Shown here: piece after piece, positions 36,092-44,759 of the stretch
Layout: every line of letters begins with the position of its first letter
Position numbering within the stretch: position 1 is the stretch's first letter
NCBI GenBank assembly: GCA_964598255.1
Contig: CAZRBA010000136.1
Span: forward strand, 72,756 to 136,755
Source of the DNA: Caldithrix sp964598255
GTDB lineage: Bacteria > Calditrichota > Calditrichia > Calditrichales > Calditrichaceae
DNA: 64,000 nt
Direction of reading: 5' to 3'
Translations under genes and position numbers: made by a program
Notes under the pieces: generated by a model
The model's database searches: none
What the model saw: only the letters and a program-made list of their open reading frames with translations
What the model was told of the DNA's origin: nothing

Positions 36092-37327
36092 ATGGCAGAA
36101 CATGATCTTTGGAATGAAGACGATTTCTTTGAAAAATTAAAAAAAGAAAAACGTGCTGCCGAACAACCGCCATCGCCCGAAGCCGAGCACCGGCCCGAGC
36201 CGGAACCGGCGGAAGAATCTTCTCCTTCGGAAGGCGAATCGCAAGCACTGGAATCGGACTTGTTCGAAAAAGAAGAACCATCCGCCGAGCAAAAAGAAGA
36301 CGAGGATATTTTTGCCGGTGCGGAAGATTCGTTTCGCAGCCCGCAGCCCGAGCTGGCCGAACAGGAGTTCTCTGAAGAAGATCAGGAAATTATGTCTTCG
36401 TTCGCCGAAGAAGAGCAACCGCAAGAAGAACCGGTAGCAGAACAGGAACCGGAACAGGAAGAAGATCAGCCGGTGGAGCAGCCCCCCCAAAAATATGCCC
36501 TATCCGATAATTATGAAGATGAAAAATTGGCCCCCGTTAATTACAAACCCGTGATAATCGGTTCCTTGATTATAATCCTACTAATCGTTTTGTTTTTTGT
36601 TCTGCGAGGCGTTTTTGTCAAAGGAAACAAAGAGAAAGAAGAGCAGGCCGCTGCACAACAACAAACCGAACAGGCAAAAACAACGGAAAACGTTCAGGCA
36701 CAAAATCCGTTACAAGCCCAGCAAAACCAATTTTTTGCCCAGATTGCGGGCCGGAATGCTTATAACTTGGGCCTTATTCAGTCCATTAACAAAGCGGTAA
36801 ACATAAAAAATGCCCGAATAACCAGTTTATTGCTTTATAACGACGAGATCACTTTTGAAATCCATTGTAAAAATCGGGATGTCTTAGCCAAGGCGACAAT
36901 GAATTTGCGCGGTATCCCCGCATTTAACACACTAAAATTGATTTCAACCAATGAGTGGCCAGGCGGTGCTATTGACGCAGTATTCCATACAAAACTGACC
37001 GGTAGCGCAAAAAAAGTAACTCCGGGGCCAAAAATAAGCGAGGCCGGTGCGCTCGGACAATGGTTAAAAATGTTGGGGCAACAATTTTCGGTAAAGGTGG
37101 GTGATGTACAACAGCTACAAACCTCTCCAGCTAAAGTGGGATTAAACCGGATTCGTTTTCTTTTTCAGGGGCAAGGAAAATATCAGGGAATCATGGAATT
37201 TATTAACGCCCTTGCTGCAGCCAATCGCAATATTAAAGTTCATAAACTGGTACTTACGGCTCTTAGCCAAAAGAATTTTTCCAAATCGAATTATCGGACT
37301 GAGGTGACGTTGGATCTTTTTAAATGA
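36092..37327 (+). CDS. PilN/PilO-like inner-membrane protein with acidic N-terminal region
   Basis: The 411-residue protein has an unusual Glu/Pro/Gln-rich cytoplasmic tail (residues 1-148), one transmembrane helix (about 151-172), a Gln-rich coiled linker, and a periplasmic C-terminal part (about 210-411). The C-terminal section (GQWLKMLGQQFSVKV, IRFLFQGQGKYQGIMEFINAL) reads like the ferredoxin-like fold of PilN/PilO/GspL/GspM proteins, in which a small-molecule-independent dimer aligns the pilus assembly platform. The acidic tail is not typical of PilN. GGGGGTGAG precedes the ATG. Gene order pilin-like, PilM-like, PilN/O-like mirrors pilMNO but lacks pilP and pilQ here. Confidence 0.6.
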   Translation: MAEHDLWNEDDFFEKLKKEKRAAEQPPSPEAEHRPEPEPAEESSPSEGESQALESDLFEKEEPSAEQKEDEDIFAGAEDSFRSPQPELAEQEFSEEDQEIMSSFAEEEQPQEEPVAEQEPEQEEDQPVEQPPQKYALSDNYEDEKLAPVNYKPVIIGSLIIILLIVLFFVLRGVFVKGNKEKEEQAAAQQQTEQAKTTENVQAQNPLQAQQNQFFAQIAGRNAYNLGLIQSINKAVNIKNARITSLLLYNDEITFEIHCKNRDVLAKATMNLRGIPAFNTLKLISTNEWPGGAIDAVFHTKLTGSAKKVTPGPKISEAGALGQWLKMLGQQFSVKVGDVQQLQTSPAKVGLNRIRFLFQGQGKYQGIMEFINALAAANRNIKVHKLVLTALSQKNFSKSNYRTEVTLDLFK

Positions 37328-37340
37328 GAATGATGAATGA

Positions 37341-37898
37341 ATGCGCATTATATCCGGAATTTACAAAGGCAGAAAGATCAAAAGCAGTGACGATCTCTCG
37401 ATTCGCCCAACGACGGACCGGGTTAAGGAACTTATCTTTAATGTATTGCAGGATTTTCCCGAAGGAAAAATCGTACTCGATTTATTTTCCGGTAGCGGGA
37501 GTTTGGGCTTAGAAGCGCTAAGTCGCGGAGCAAAGAAAGTTTACTTTGTTGATAGCTCCAATAAATCCTTAAATATTCTAAAGCAAAATATTCATACCAT
37601 TGGTATTCCGGAAGACCAATATGTCATTCTGAAACAAACGGCCATTGATTTTGCACGCAACGCTCAAATGCCGCTCGACCTTCTTTTATTGGATCCGCCC
37701 TTTAAATATGCCGAGTTACAAGTGTTAGTCGATACTTTATTGCAATCTCCGGTAATGTCTACAAAAAGTTTGCTTGTATTGGAACATGAAACGATAAATC
37801 CCATTGAATCGGATAGCGATGTTTATGATGTTTTAATACAAAAAAAAATGGGTAGAAGTTTAATTAGTTTTTTGGTGAGAAAAAATGAGCGATCATAA
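37341..37898 (+). CDS. rsmD: 16S rRNA (guanine966-N2)-methyltransferase RsmD
   Basis: RsmD methylates N2 of G966 in the 30S subunit. The 185-residue protein has MRIISGIYKGRKIKS, the RPTTDRVKELIFNVL segment, the SAM motif VLDLFSGSGSLGLEALSRGA (about 45-64) and the catalytic-type DPPF (about 114-117, in LLLLDPPFKYAEL). All are hallmarks of RsmD. It begins 13 bp after the PilN/O-like gene and overlaps coaD by 14 bp, as in many genomes where rsmD-coaD are linked. Confidence 0.96.
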   Translation: MRIISGIYKGRKIKSSDDLSIRPTTDRVKELIFNVLQDFPEGKIVLDLFSGSGSLGLEALSRGAKKVYFVDSSNKSLNILKQNIHTIGIPEDQYVILKQTAIDFARNAQMPLDLLLLDPPFKYAELQVLVDTLLQSPVMSTKSLLVLEHETINPIESDSDVYDVLIQKKMGRSLISFLVRKNERS

Positions 37899-38382
37899 AA
37901 TAGCCGTTTACCCAGGAACGTTTGACCCCATTACTTTGGGACACATCGACCTGATCGAACGCAGTTCGCAACTGTTTAGTAAGGTAATTGTAACCATAGC
38001 CATTAATCCCAGTAAAAAACCGTTGTTTAATGTCGAAGAACGGATGGAGATGATCCGCGATGCCATAGCCCCGTTTAAGAATGTTAGTGTGGCCAAATTT
38101 GACGGGTTAATTGTGGATTTTGCAAGAAAGGTCGGAGCAAAAGTTATTATTCGCGGATTGCGCGCAATTACCGATTTCGAATATGAATTTCAGATGGCAT
38201 TAATGAACCGATATTTAGCCGATGATATTACCACGGTTTTTTTGATGCCGCATGAACAATTTACGTATTTAAATTCGACAATTATAAAAAATGTTGCTAA
38301 CTTTGGAGGTGACATAGAAAAATTTGTAACCAAATTTGTGCAAAAGAAACTAATAGAGAAATTAACACAGAAAGGGAGCTGA
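37885..38382 (+). CDS. coaD: Phosphopantetheine adenylyltransferase CoaD
   Basis: CoaD transfers AMP from ATP to 4'-phosphopantetheine, the penultimate step of coenzyme A synthesis. The 165-residue protein has the nucleotidyltransferase HxGH motif as TLGHIDLI within YPGTFDPITLGHIDLIE, and the second substrate motif around YLNSTIIKNVANFGGDI. Length is standard (about 160). It overlaps rsmD by 14 bp and is followed after 1 bp by pta, suggesting a single transcript. Confidence 0.97.
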   Translation: MSDHKIAVYPGTFDPITLGHIDLIERSSQLFSKVIVTIAINPSKKPLFNVEERMEMIRDAIAPFKNVSVAKFDGLIVDFARKVGAKVIIRGLRAITDFEYEFQMALMNRYLADDITTVFLMPHEQFTYLNSTIIKNVANFGGDIEKFVTKFVQKKLIEKLTQKGS

Positions 38383-38383
38383 A

Positions 38384-39364
38384 ATGGGTTTTGTTGACAA
38401 GATTCGGAATAATGCGCACCGGAATGTGAAAAAAATCGTTTTAGCCGAAGGCTTCGACCCCCGTGTTTTAAAAGCAGCAGAATATCTACATAAAAAGCAA
38501 TTGGTTGTTCCTGTTTTATTGGGTGATCCGGCCGAGCTCAAACAACTTGCCTCGGAAAACAATGTCGATTTGAACGGCATCGAAATTCAAAATCCCAAAA
38601 CATCCGACAAACTATCGGATTATGCCAATGAATTTTATGAATTGCGTAAGCATAAGGGAATTCGTCCGGAAGAAGCCCGAAAAACGGTAGAAAATCATCT
38701 GTACTTCGGTGCCATGATGGTGCGCAAAGGCGAAGTTTCCGGCGGGGTTGCCGGTTCTATTGCTACCACGGGAGACGTGTTACGCGCGGCCATTCAGGTT
38801 ATTGGTGTCGCCCCTGGTATGAAGGCGGTTTCCAGCTCGTTCATAATGGTTTTAAAAGACGGACGCGAGTTTACCTTTGGCGATTGCGCGGTTATTCCCA
38901 ATCCTGATACGGATCAATTGGCCAGTATCGCCATTAGCAGCGCCAATACCTACCGACGTTTAGTCGGGGGCGAGCCTAAGGTGGCCATGCTTTCTTTTTC
39001 CACCAAGGGCAGCGCCAAACACGAAGATGTGGATAAAGTGGTAAACGCGACAAACAAAGTAAAAGAATTGGCACCCGAACTTTTAATTGACGGTGAGTTG
39101 CAATTTGATGCCGCGCTTATTCCCTCTATCGGCGAACGTAAAGCCCCGGGCAGTCCGGTAGCCGGTAAAGCCAATGTTTTTATTTTTCCTGATTTGGACG
39201 CCGGAAACATCGGTTACAAAATTACCGAACGTTTAGCCGGTGCCGAAGCCATTGGTCCGGTTATTCAGGGCCTGGCCAAACCTTTTAATGATCTTTCTCG
39301 CGGTTGCAGCGTTGATGATATAATAAACGTAGCTTGCATTTGTAGTTTGCTGGCGGAAAGCTAA
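38384..39364 (+). CDS. pta: Phosphate acetyltransferase Pta
   Basis: Pta interconverts acetyl-CoA and acetyl phosphate. The 326 residues match the short Pta_PTB form (no DRTGG or N-terminal extension). Landmarks include ILAEGFDPRVLKAAEYL, VAGSIATTGDVLRAAIQVIG, SFSTKGSAKHEDVDKV and IPSIGERKAPGSPVAGKANVF(I)FPDLDAGNIGYK. No acetate kinase gene is adjacent, which leaves open whether it makes acetyl-CoA or feeds a separate ackA. Being next to coaD and citrate synthase suggests an acetyl-CoA-centred operon. Confidence 0.95.
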   Translation: MGFVDKIRNNAHRNVKKIVLAEGFDPRVLKAAEYLHKKQLVVPVLLGDPAELKQLASENNVDLNGIEIQNPKTSDKLSDYANEFYELRKHKGIRPEEARKTVENHLYFGAMMVRKGEVSGGVAGSIATTGDVLRAAIQVIGVAPGMKAVSSSFIMVLKDGREFTFGDCAVIPNPDTDQLASIAISSANTYRRLVGGEPKVAMLSFSTKGSAKHEDVDKVVNATNKVKELAPELLIDGELQFDAALIPSIGERKAPGSPVAGKANVFIFPDLDAGNIGYKITERLAGAEAIGPVIQGLAKPFNDLSRGCSVDDIINVACICSLLAES

Positions 39365-39393
39365 GCTTTAAAATTAGTTGGAGGAACAGGACG

Positions 39394-39654
39394 ATGCCGA
39401 CCTACGAATATATTTGTAAAGATTGCGGATACGAGTTTGAAGAATTTCAAAGCATTACGGCCGAACCGATAAAAATTTGTCCCAAATGCGGTGGCGAACA
39501 TGTTGTGCGTAAAATTAGCGCAGGCGGCGGTTTGGTATTTAAAGGGAGTGGCTTTTACATTACCGATTACAAACACAAACATAATTCGCCGAGTAACGGA
39601 AACGGAAAAAAAGATAAAAGCCCGAAAGTAAAAGAAGTTAATGATAAAGGATAA
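39394..39654 (+). CDS. FmdB-family zinc-ribbon protein
   Basis: An 86-residue protein with the FmdB pattern: MPTYEYICKDCGYEFEEFQ, then CPKCGGEHVVRKISA, giving a CxxC...CxxC zinc ribbon, and a GGLVFKGSGFYITDYK tail. The basic, low-complexity C-terminus (NGNGKKDKSPK) is common in this family. FmdB-like proteins are often called regulatory, but their function is not settled. GGAGG lies eleven bases before the ATG. It stands between pta and citrate synthase. Confidence 0.9.
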   Translation: MPTYEYICKDCGYEFEEFQSITAEPIKICPKCGGEHVVRKISAGGGLVFKGSGFYITDYKHKHNSPSNGNGKKDKSPKVKEVNDKG

Positions 39655-39714
39655 TTTTTCTCTCTTACACATAAACAGTTTTATGAATCCTTAGCTAAAA
39701 GAAAGGGGATAGTC

Positions 39715-41022
39715 ATGTCTAAATTAAAACAAAAACTGGCGGAAAAAATTCCATCATATCGTGAACGAATTACCAAACTGGTTAAAGAATACGGAGATGT
39801 CGAAGTCGACAAAGTTCATATTCGCCAACTTTATGGTGGAATGCGCGGCGTAAAAGCGCTGACAACCGATATTTCGTATTTAGATCCCATGGAAGGCATT
39901 CGTTTCCGCGGTTACACCATTCCGGAAGTATTGGAAAAATTGCCCAAACCTAAAGGCGCCGAAATGCCTTATGTGGAAGGCCATTTTTATTTACTGCTTA
40001 CCGGTGACATTCCTACCGAAGAAGATATTCAAGATGTTGTGGAAGAATTCAAAGCCAGACGCCAAGTACCGCATTATGTTTTCGATATGCTGCGTGCCAT
40101 GCCGCGCGATACCCATCCCATGACTATGTTCTCCGCTGCCGTTTTGGCCATGCAACGCGAATCGGTTTTTGTAAAAAAATACAACGAAGGCATTAGTAAA
40201 ATGGATTATTGGGATCCGTTTTATGAAGATGCGATGAATCTGTTGGCCAAATTACCGGAAATCGCGGCGTACATTTATCGCATGAAGTACAAAGCCGACA
40301 CACCCATTCCGGCAGATCCGGATTTGGACTTCGGAGCGAACTTTGCGCACATGATGGGTATCGATCATCCGTATGAAGAAATTTCGCGCTTGTACTTTAT
40401 TTTGCACAGCGATCATGAAAGCGGCAATGTAAGTGCCCACACCACACACTTGGTGGCCTCTGCCCTTTCCGATCCGTATTACTCTCTTTCCGCCGGTTTA
40501 GACGGCCTGGCCGGTCCTTTGCACGGTTTGGCCAATCAGGAAGTATTACGCTGGATTCAAGGCGTAATGGACAAAATGGGCGGTAAATTACCTACCAAAG
40601 AAGAATTGGAAAAATTCGTTTGGGATACTCTGAATGCCGGTCAGGTTATTCCGGGTTACGGGCATGCGGTTTTGCGTAAAACCGACCCGCGTTATACCGC
40701 TCAACGTGAATTTGCCTTAAAACACCTACCGGATGATCCCATCTTCAAGCTGGTAAGTATGCTTTACGAAGTGGTTCCGCCGATTCTGCAAAAACATGGC
40801 AAAGCCAAAAATCCCTGGCCAAACGTTGACGCCCATTCCGGCGTTATTCAATGGCATTACGGCGTACGCGAATACGATTTTTACACGGTGATGTTTGGCG
40901 TGGGCCGTGCCATCGGTGTATTAAGTAATATCGTTTGGGATCGTGCCGTTGGCCAGTCTATCGAACGTCCGAAATCGATTACCACAGACATGATTGAAGA
41001 AATTGCCGGCATTAAAAAATAA
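39715..41022 (+). CDS. Citrate synthase, eukaryotic-type (long, Si)
   Basis: Citrate synthase condenses acetyl-CoA with oxaloacetate. The 435 residues align with the long eukaryote-like class rather than the E. coli hexameric type: catalytic His in HSDHESGNVSAHT, second His in GPLHGLANQE and GYGHAVLRKTDPRY, and the Asp in NVDAHSGVIQWHYG, all retained. GGGG before the ATG supports the start. It is likely a separate unit closed by the terminator at 41040. Such citrate synthases occur in several anaerobic or respiratory lineages (for example Geobacter-type and Bacteroidota-Chlorobiota relatives). Confidence 0.95.
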   Translation: MSKLKQKLAEKIPSYRERITKLVKEYGDVEVDKVHIRQLYGGMRGVKALTTDISYLDPMEGIRFRGYTIPEVLEKLPKPKGAEMPYVEGHFYLLLTGDIPTEEDIQDVVEEFKARRQVPHYVFDMLRAMPRDTHPMTMFSAAVLAMQRESVFVKKYNEGISKMDYWDPFYEDAMNLLAKLPEIAAYIYRMKYKADTPIPADPDLDFGANFAHMMGIDHPYEEISRLYFILHSDHESGNVSAHTTHLVASALSDPYYSLSAGLDGLAGPLHGLANQEVLRWIQGVMDKMGGKLPTKEELEKFVWDTLNAGQVIPGYGHAVLRKTDPRYTAQREFALKHLPDDPIFKLVSMLYEVVPPILQKHGKAKNPWPNVDAHSGVIQWHYGVREYDFYTVMFGVGRAIGVLSNIVWDRAVGQSIERPKSITTDMIEEIAGIKK

Positions 41023-41039
41023 TGTATGTCAACCAATGA

Positions 41040-41072
41040 GAAAAAAGGGCCGCTTATATGCGGCCTTTTTTT
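41040..41072 (+). terminator. Terminator after citrate synthase
   Basis: GGCCGC / GCGGCC stem (41048-41053 with 41060-41065), A tract before and T tract after. It ends the central-metabolism block before the starch island. Confidence 0.88.
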
Positions 41073-41157
41073 ACCAGAAAATCTTCCGCAACTGTAAAAA
41101 AAATCCGCTAAAAAATGAACCGAATCGTCTGAAAAACTAAAAAAATATTTTTTTTTC

Positions 41158-41186
41158 TTGAGATTCGTAACTATATTCTGTATTAC
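41158..41186 (+). promoter_or_regulatory. Candidate promoter of the starch-island operon
   Basis: TTGAGA (41158-41163), 17-bp spacer, TATTAC (41181-41186) with TG immediately upstream. Transcription would begin near 41193, favouring the ATG at 41220 over the ATG at 41193. Confidence 0.55.
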
Positions 41187-41219
41187 TAAAATGTGTTTTG
41201 TAAAATGGTGCGAGGGTGC

Positions 41220-43058
41220 ATGGTTCATTGGTACCAAAAACCATGGTTTTTTCTTCTTTTCGGGGTTTTATCCTTGGTGGCTTGCCGTTCGGATTATTCG
41301 AATTTGCAAGAACCCCAACCGCATTGGATAGCGGATGCTGTTTTTTACCAAATTTTTCCCGAACGGTTCCGTAACGGTAATCCGGCAAATGATCCGGATA
41401 AAAAATCTCTTTTCGGAAGCTACCCACACGATACCACTTCGGCCTGGCATCTCAGTCCGTGGACCTCGGACTGGTACAAATTGCAACCTTGGGAAAAACA
41501 AAACGGTAAAGGTTTTGCTTACAATGCCCAACGTCGTCGTTATGGCGGAGATTTACAAGGCGTTCTGGAGAAATTAGATTATTTGCAAGACCTGGGCATT
41601 AATGCTATCTATTTTAACCCCGTTTTCGAATCACCCTCCTTACACAAATACGATGCGTCCACGTATATTCATGTTGATGATAATTTTGGCCCCAATCCAC
41701 TAAAAGACAGGCAAATCGTAGCTAACGAAAATCCAGCCGATCCACGAACATGGCGATGGACCACAGCCGATAGTTTGTTCCTGCGTCTGGTTAAAGAAGC
41801 GCACAAACGTAATATACGTATTATTCTCGATGGCGTTTTTAATCACGTCGGAATGACCTTTTGGGCCTTTGAAGATGTTCGTAAAAACGGGCCGAAATCA
41901 AAATACAAAAACTGGTTTACGATATACGCTTGGGATAATCCTGAAACCCCGCAAGACGAATTTAAATACAAAGCTTGGAGCAATGTACCAGAACTACCGG
42001 AGTTAAAGCAAGATGCCAACGGATTGATTCCCCCAATTCGTAAATATATTTTTAAAGTTGTCGAACGTTGGATGGATCCCAATGGAGACGGCGATCCTTC
42101 GGATGGCATTGACGGTTGGCGTTTGGATGTGGCGGAAATGATTCGCCACAATTTTTGGAAAGATTTCAGAATTCACGTAAAAACAATAAATCCCGAGGCC
42201 TATATTGTTGGTGAGATTTTTTGGCAGGATTGGAAAAACAACAAACTGATGAATCCTGCACCCTGGCTAAAAGGCGACGAATTTGACGGTGTGATGAATT
42301 ACCAATGGGCTGCTTTAATGACACGCTATTTCATTGACCAAAAAACCAAAATAACGGCCGGACAATTTGCAAAAAGGCTTCGCGATTTAGACAAGCGTTA
42401 CGCGTATCGTTTTAGATTTCAACAGTTGAATTTAATGGACAGCCATGATACCGATCGTTTGGCTTCTAATATTGTAAATCCCGATCTGTTTTACGACAAG
42501 AATGTCTCCCCTTTGGATAATCCCGAATACGATGTACGTAAACCGAATGCTAGGGAACGTCAAATCCAGAAACTGATCGCATTGTTTCAGTTTGTGTATC
42601 CGGGCGCTCCCATGATTTATTACGGAACGGAATCGGGCATGTGGGGAGCGGATGATCCGGACTGCCGCAAACCGATGGTTTGGGACGATTTGGTTTATGA
42701 GCCCGAAAAAGCCAATATCAGCAAAAAACCGCGCCCGGTGGATTCGGTCAAATTCGATTTCGATTTGTTTGCCTATTACAAAAAATTAATTCATTTGCGG
42801 CGGGCGGAAATTGCCCTGCGCAAAGGAGATTTTAAAATACTAAAAACGGACGATCGCCGCGATCTTTTGGTTATTTCCAGAACGTATGCCGGAGATCGTA
42901 TCATTATTTTAATCAATAATTCCGATCGTGCGCAAACCATAGGCGCTAAAATTTTGGCTGACGGCTCCTACCGTGAACTGTTAAGCCAAAAAATATGGCC
43001 CTCAAATAAGCCAATACGAATCGAGGCACGCTCGGGATTAATTTTTAAGCATATTTGA
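41220..43058 (+). CDS. Alpha-glucan hydrolase lipoprotein, GH13 (cyclomaltodextrinase/neopullulanase-like)
   Basis: Starting at 41220, the 612-residue protein has a lipoprotein signal ending LSLVAC, then a GH13 barrel beginning VFYQIFPERFRNG. Catalytic triad positions are visible: Asp in DGWRLDVAEMI, Glu in YIVGEIFW, and Asp in NLMDSHDTDR; GVFNHVG is conserved region I. It would cut alpha-1,4 (and possibly alpha-1,6) bonds of imported malto-oligosaccharides in the periplasm or at the outer membrane. An upstream in-frame ATG (41193) would need a leaderless mRNA, and the promoter prediction disfavours it. It starts the island and runs to the SurA-like gene. Confidence 0.9.
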   Translation: MVHWYQKPWFFLLFGVLSLVACRSDYSNLQEPQPHWIADAVFYQIFPERFRNGNPANDPDKKSLFGSYPHDTTSAWHLSPWTSDWYKLQPWEKQNGKGFAYNAQRRRYGGDLQGVLEKLDYLQDLGINAIYFNPVFESPSLHKYDASTYIHVDDNFGPNPLKDRQIVANENPADPRTWRWTTADSLFLRLVKEAHKRNIRIILDGVFNHVGMTFWAFEDVRKNGPKSKYKNWFTIYAWDNPETPQDEFKYKAWSNVPELPELKQDANGLIPPIRKYIFKVVERWMDPNGDGDPSDGIDGWRLDVAEMIRHNFWKDFRIHVKTINPEAYIVGEIFWQDWKNNKLMNPAPWLKGDEFDGVMNYQWAALMTRYFIDQKTKITAGQFAKRLRDLDKRYAYRFRFQQLNLMDSHDTDRLASNIVNPDLFYDKNVSPLDNPEYDVRKPNARERQIQKLIALFQFVYPGAPMIYYGTESGMWGADDPDCRKPMVWDDLVYEPEKANISKKPRPVDSVKFDFDLFAYYKKLIHLRRAEIALRKGDFKILKTDDRRDLLVISRTYAGDRIIILINNSDRAQTIGAKILADGSYRELLSQKIWPSNKPIRIEARSGLIFKHI

Positions 43059-43069
43059 AGATTGGGAAT

Positions 43070-44740
43070 ATGAGTACAACTAAGTGGACACGCTACATGG
43101 TGGGGGGCATTATTGCTCTATTGTTCTTCGGCTGTCAAAAGCAACCAAGGCTTAACGATCAAACGGTTGCTGTGGTTGGCCGTTATGCGATTCCCTTTAA
43201 AAAATACAAACAACGTTATGCCGACTATCTGGATGCAACCTACCAGAAAGACAATTTGTATTTGCGATTGGGCGTGTTGCGTAATATGATTAATGAGATT
43301 TTACTGCGGAAATACGATGACAACAAAGCGATTTATCAAAATCCTGAATACAAAAAGGAAATTGCCTGGGCCGATCGTGAAATGCCGCTCGGCTATTTAA
43401 AAGGGGTGGAAATTTACGATAAAATTAAGGTAACCGATGCTGAGGCGCGTAGGGCTTTTTTGCGGGTAAACGAGAAAATTGCGGCCCGCCATTTGTATGC
43501 CAAAACCAAACAAGAGGCGGATGAATTGTACCGAAAATTAAAACAAGGTGCTTCGTTCGATTCTTTGGCTCGCGTGGTTTTTACCGATTCCACATTAAAA
43601 AACAACGGTGGCTATTTGGGCTATTTTACCTGGGGCGATATGGACCCTGCTTTCGAAGATACGGCATACGCTTTAAAGGTCGGCCAAATATCTAAACCGG
43701 TTAAAACGGCTCACGGTTGGTCTATTATCAAAGTAGAAGACCGCAAAAAGGTACCCATTCTAACGGAAAACGAGTATTTAAATAAAAAAGAAAAAATTAT
43801 TCGTCTGGTACGCACTATGCGCAAAAAAAAGGCCGAGTCCGTTTATTTGAATTCTATATTAGATCGTAAAAAACTCTCGTACGAAGACGACGGCTTAAAG
43901 GAGCTGCTGGTTCTTTTGCATAACAAGCAGGCGGGCAAGGAAATTTCGCCGACAGACATGCAAAAAGAAGTTGCCGAGTACGACGGTAAAAAACTGAGTG
44001 TGGCCGTACTTTACAACAAGTTAAGCAGAATTCCGGATTATCATCTGCAAAAAATCGAAACAACGGACGATTTAAAAACGGCCATTTACGGCATTTTGGT
44101 TAACGAAAAGCTTTGGCAAATTGCCAGACAAAAACACTACGATCGGGTACCGGAAGTTCAAAAAGCCATTGCCAATGCGCATAATAATGTTTACCTTAAA
44201 TTTAAACGTGCTCAAATTTTGGCTGCGGCTGAGGTACCGGATTCGACTTTACGCCACTACTATCGAAAAAATATTTTTAAATTCAACAAGCCAAAAATGA
44301 TTAATGTTCGTGAATTGTTAGTTAAGGATTTTAAATTGGCATTGCGTCTTAAAAAACAATTGTTGGACGGAGAGGACTTTGCGCAATTGGCGCGCCGCTA
44401 TTCGCAAAGGGAGTGGTCGGCACGCAACGGCGGATTAATCGGTTATTCGGCATTGGATCGTTTTGGCAATCTGAAAAGCAAACTTTGGAATGCCCCGATA
44501 GGTAAAATAATCGGCCCAATAAAAGTGGGAGAATATTACGGGCTTTTCCGGGTCGAGGGCAGGCAGGATGCCCGACCTGCGCCGTTTGAACAGGTGCGGC
44601 AAGCTGTTTTAAAAGAATACAAAGGCGAAAATCAAACCGAACTGATTCGTGCCTATTTATTGAAACTAAGGAAAAAAGTAAAAATACAGCGCAATTTAAA
44701 GCTGGTAAAATCGTTTGATTTGCAGGATAACCCCAATTAA
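43070..44740 (+). CDS. SurA-like peptidyl-prolyl isomerase lipoprotein (two parvulin domains)
   Basis: The 556-residue protein has a lipoprotein signal (LLFFGC) and two rotamase (PpiC/parvulin) domains: about 125-225 (IAARHLYAKTKQEADELYRKL, GGYLGYFTWGDM, FEDTAYALKVGQISKPVKT) and about 400-495 (INVRELLVKDFKLALRLKKQ, GGLIGYSALDRFGNL, PIGKIIGPIKVGEYYGLFRV). This is the SurA/PrsA pattern for folding outer-membrane and exported proteins. An upstream TTG (43055) extends it by five codons; ATG at 43070 is preferred. It is linked to the TonB receptor gene that follows by 19 bp, and may assist its insertion. Confidence 0.88.
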   Translation: MSTTKWTRYMVGGIIALLFFGCQKQPRLNDQTVAVVGRYAIPFKKYKQRYADYLDATYQKDNLYLRLGVLRNMINEILLRKYDDNKAIYQNPEYKKEIAWADREMPLGYLKGVEIYDKIKVTDAEARRAFLRVNEKIAARHLYAKTKQEADELYRKLKQGASFDSLARVVFTDSTLKNNGGYLGYFTWGDMDPAFEDTAYALKVGQISKPVKTAHGWSIIKVEDRKKVPILTENEYLNKKEKIIRLVRTMRKKKAESVYLNSILDRKKLSYEDDGLKELLVLLHNKQAGKEISPTDMQKEVAEYDGKKLSVAVLYNKLSRIPDYHLQKIETTDDLKTAIYGILVNEKLWQIARQKHYDRVPEVQKAIANAHNNVYLKFKRAQILAAAEVPDSTLRHYYRKNIFKFNKPKMINVRELLVKDFKLALRLKKQLLDGEDFAQLARRYSQREWSARNGGLIGYSALDRFGNLKSKLWNAPIGKIIGPIKVGEYYGLFRVEGRQDARPAPFEQVRQAVLKEYKGENQTELIRAYLLKLRKKVKIQRNLKLVKSFDLQDNPN

Positions 44741-44759
44741 GAAGTGAAAGGGTCTATTT

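Noticed and set aside
41193..41219. Upstream ATG for the GH13 lipoprotein
   Set aside because: It would coincide with the predicted transcription start, and the lipobox works equally well from 41220.
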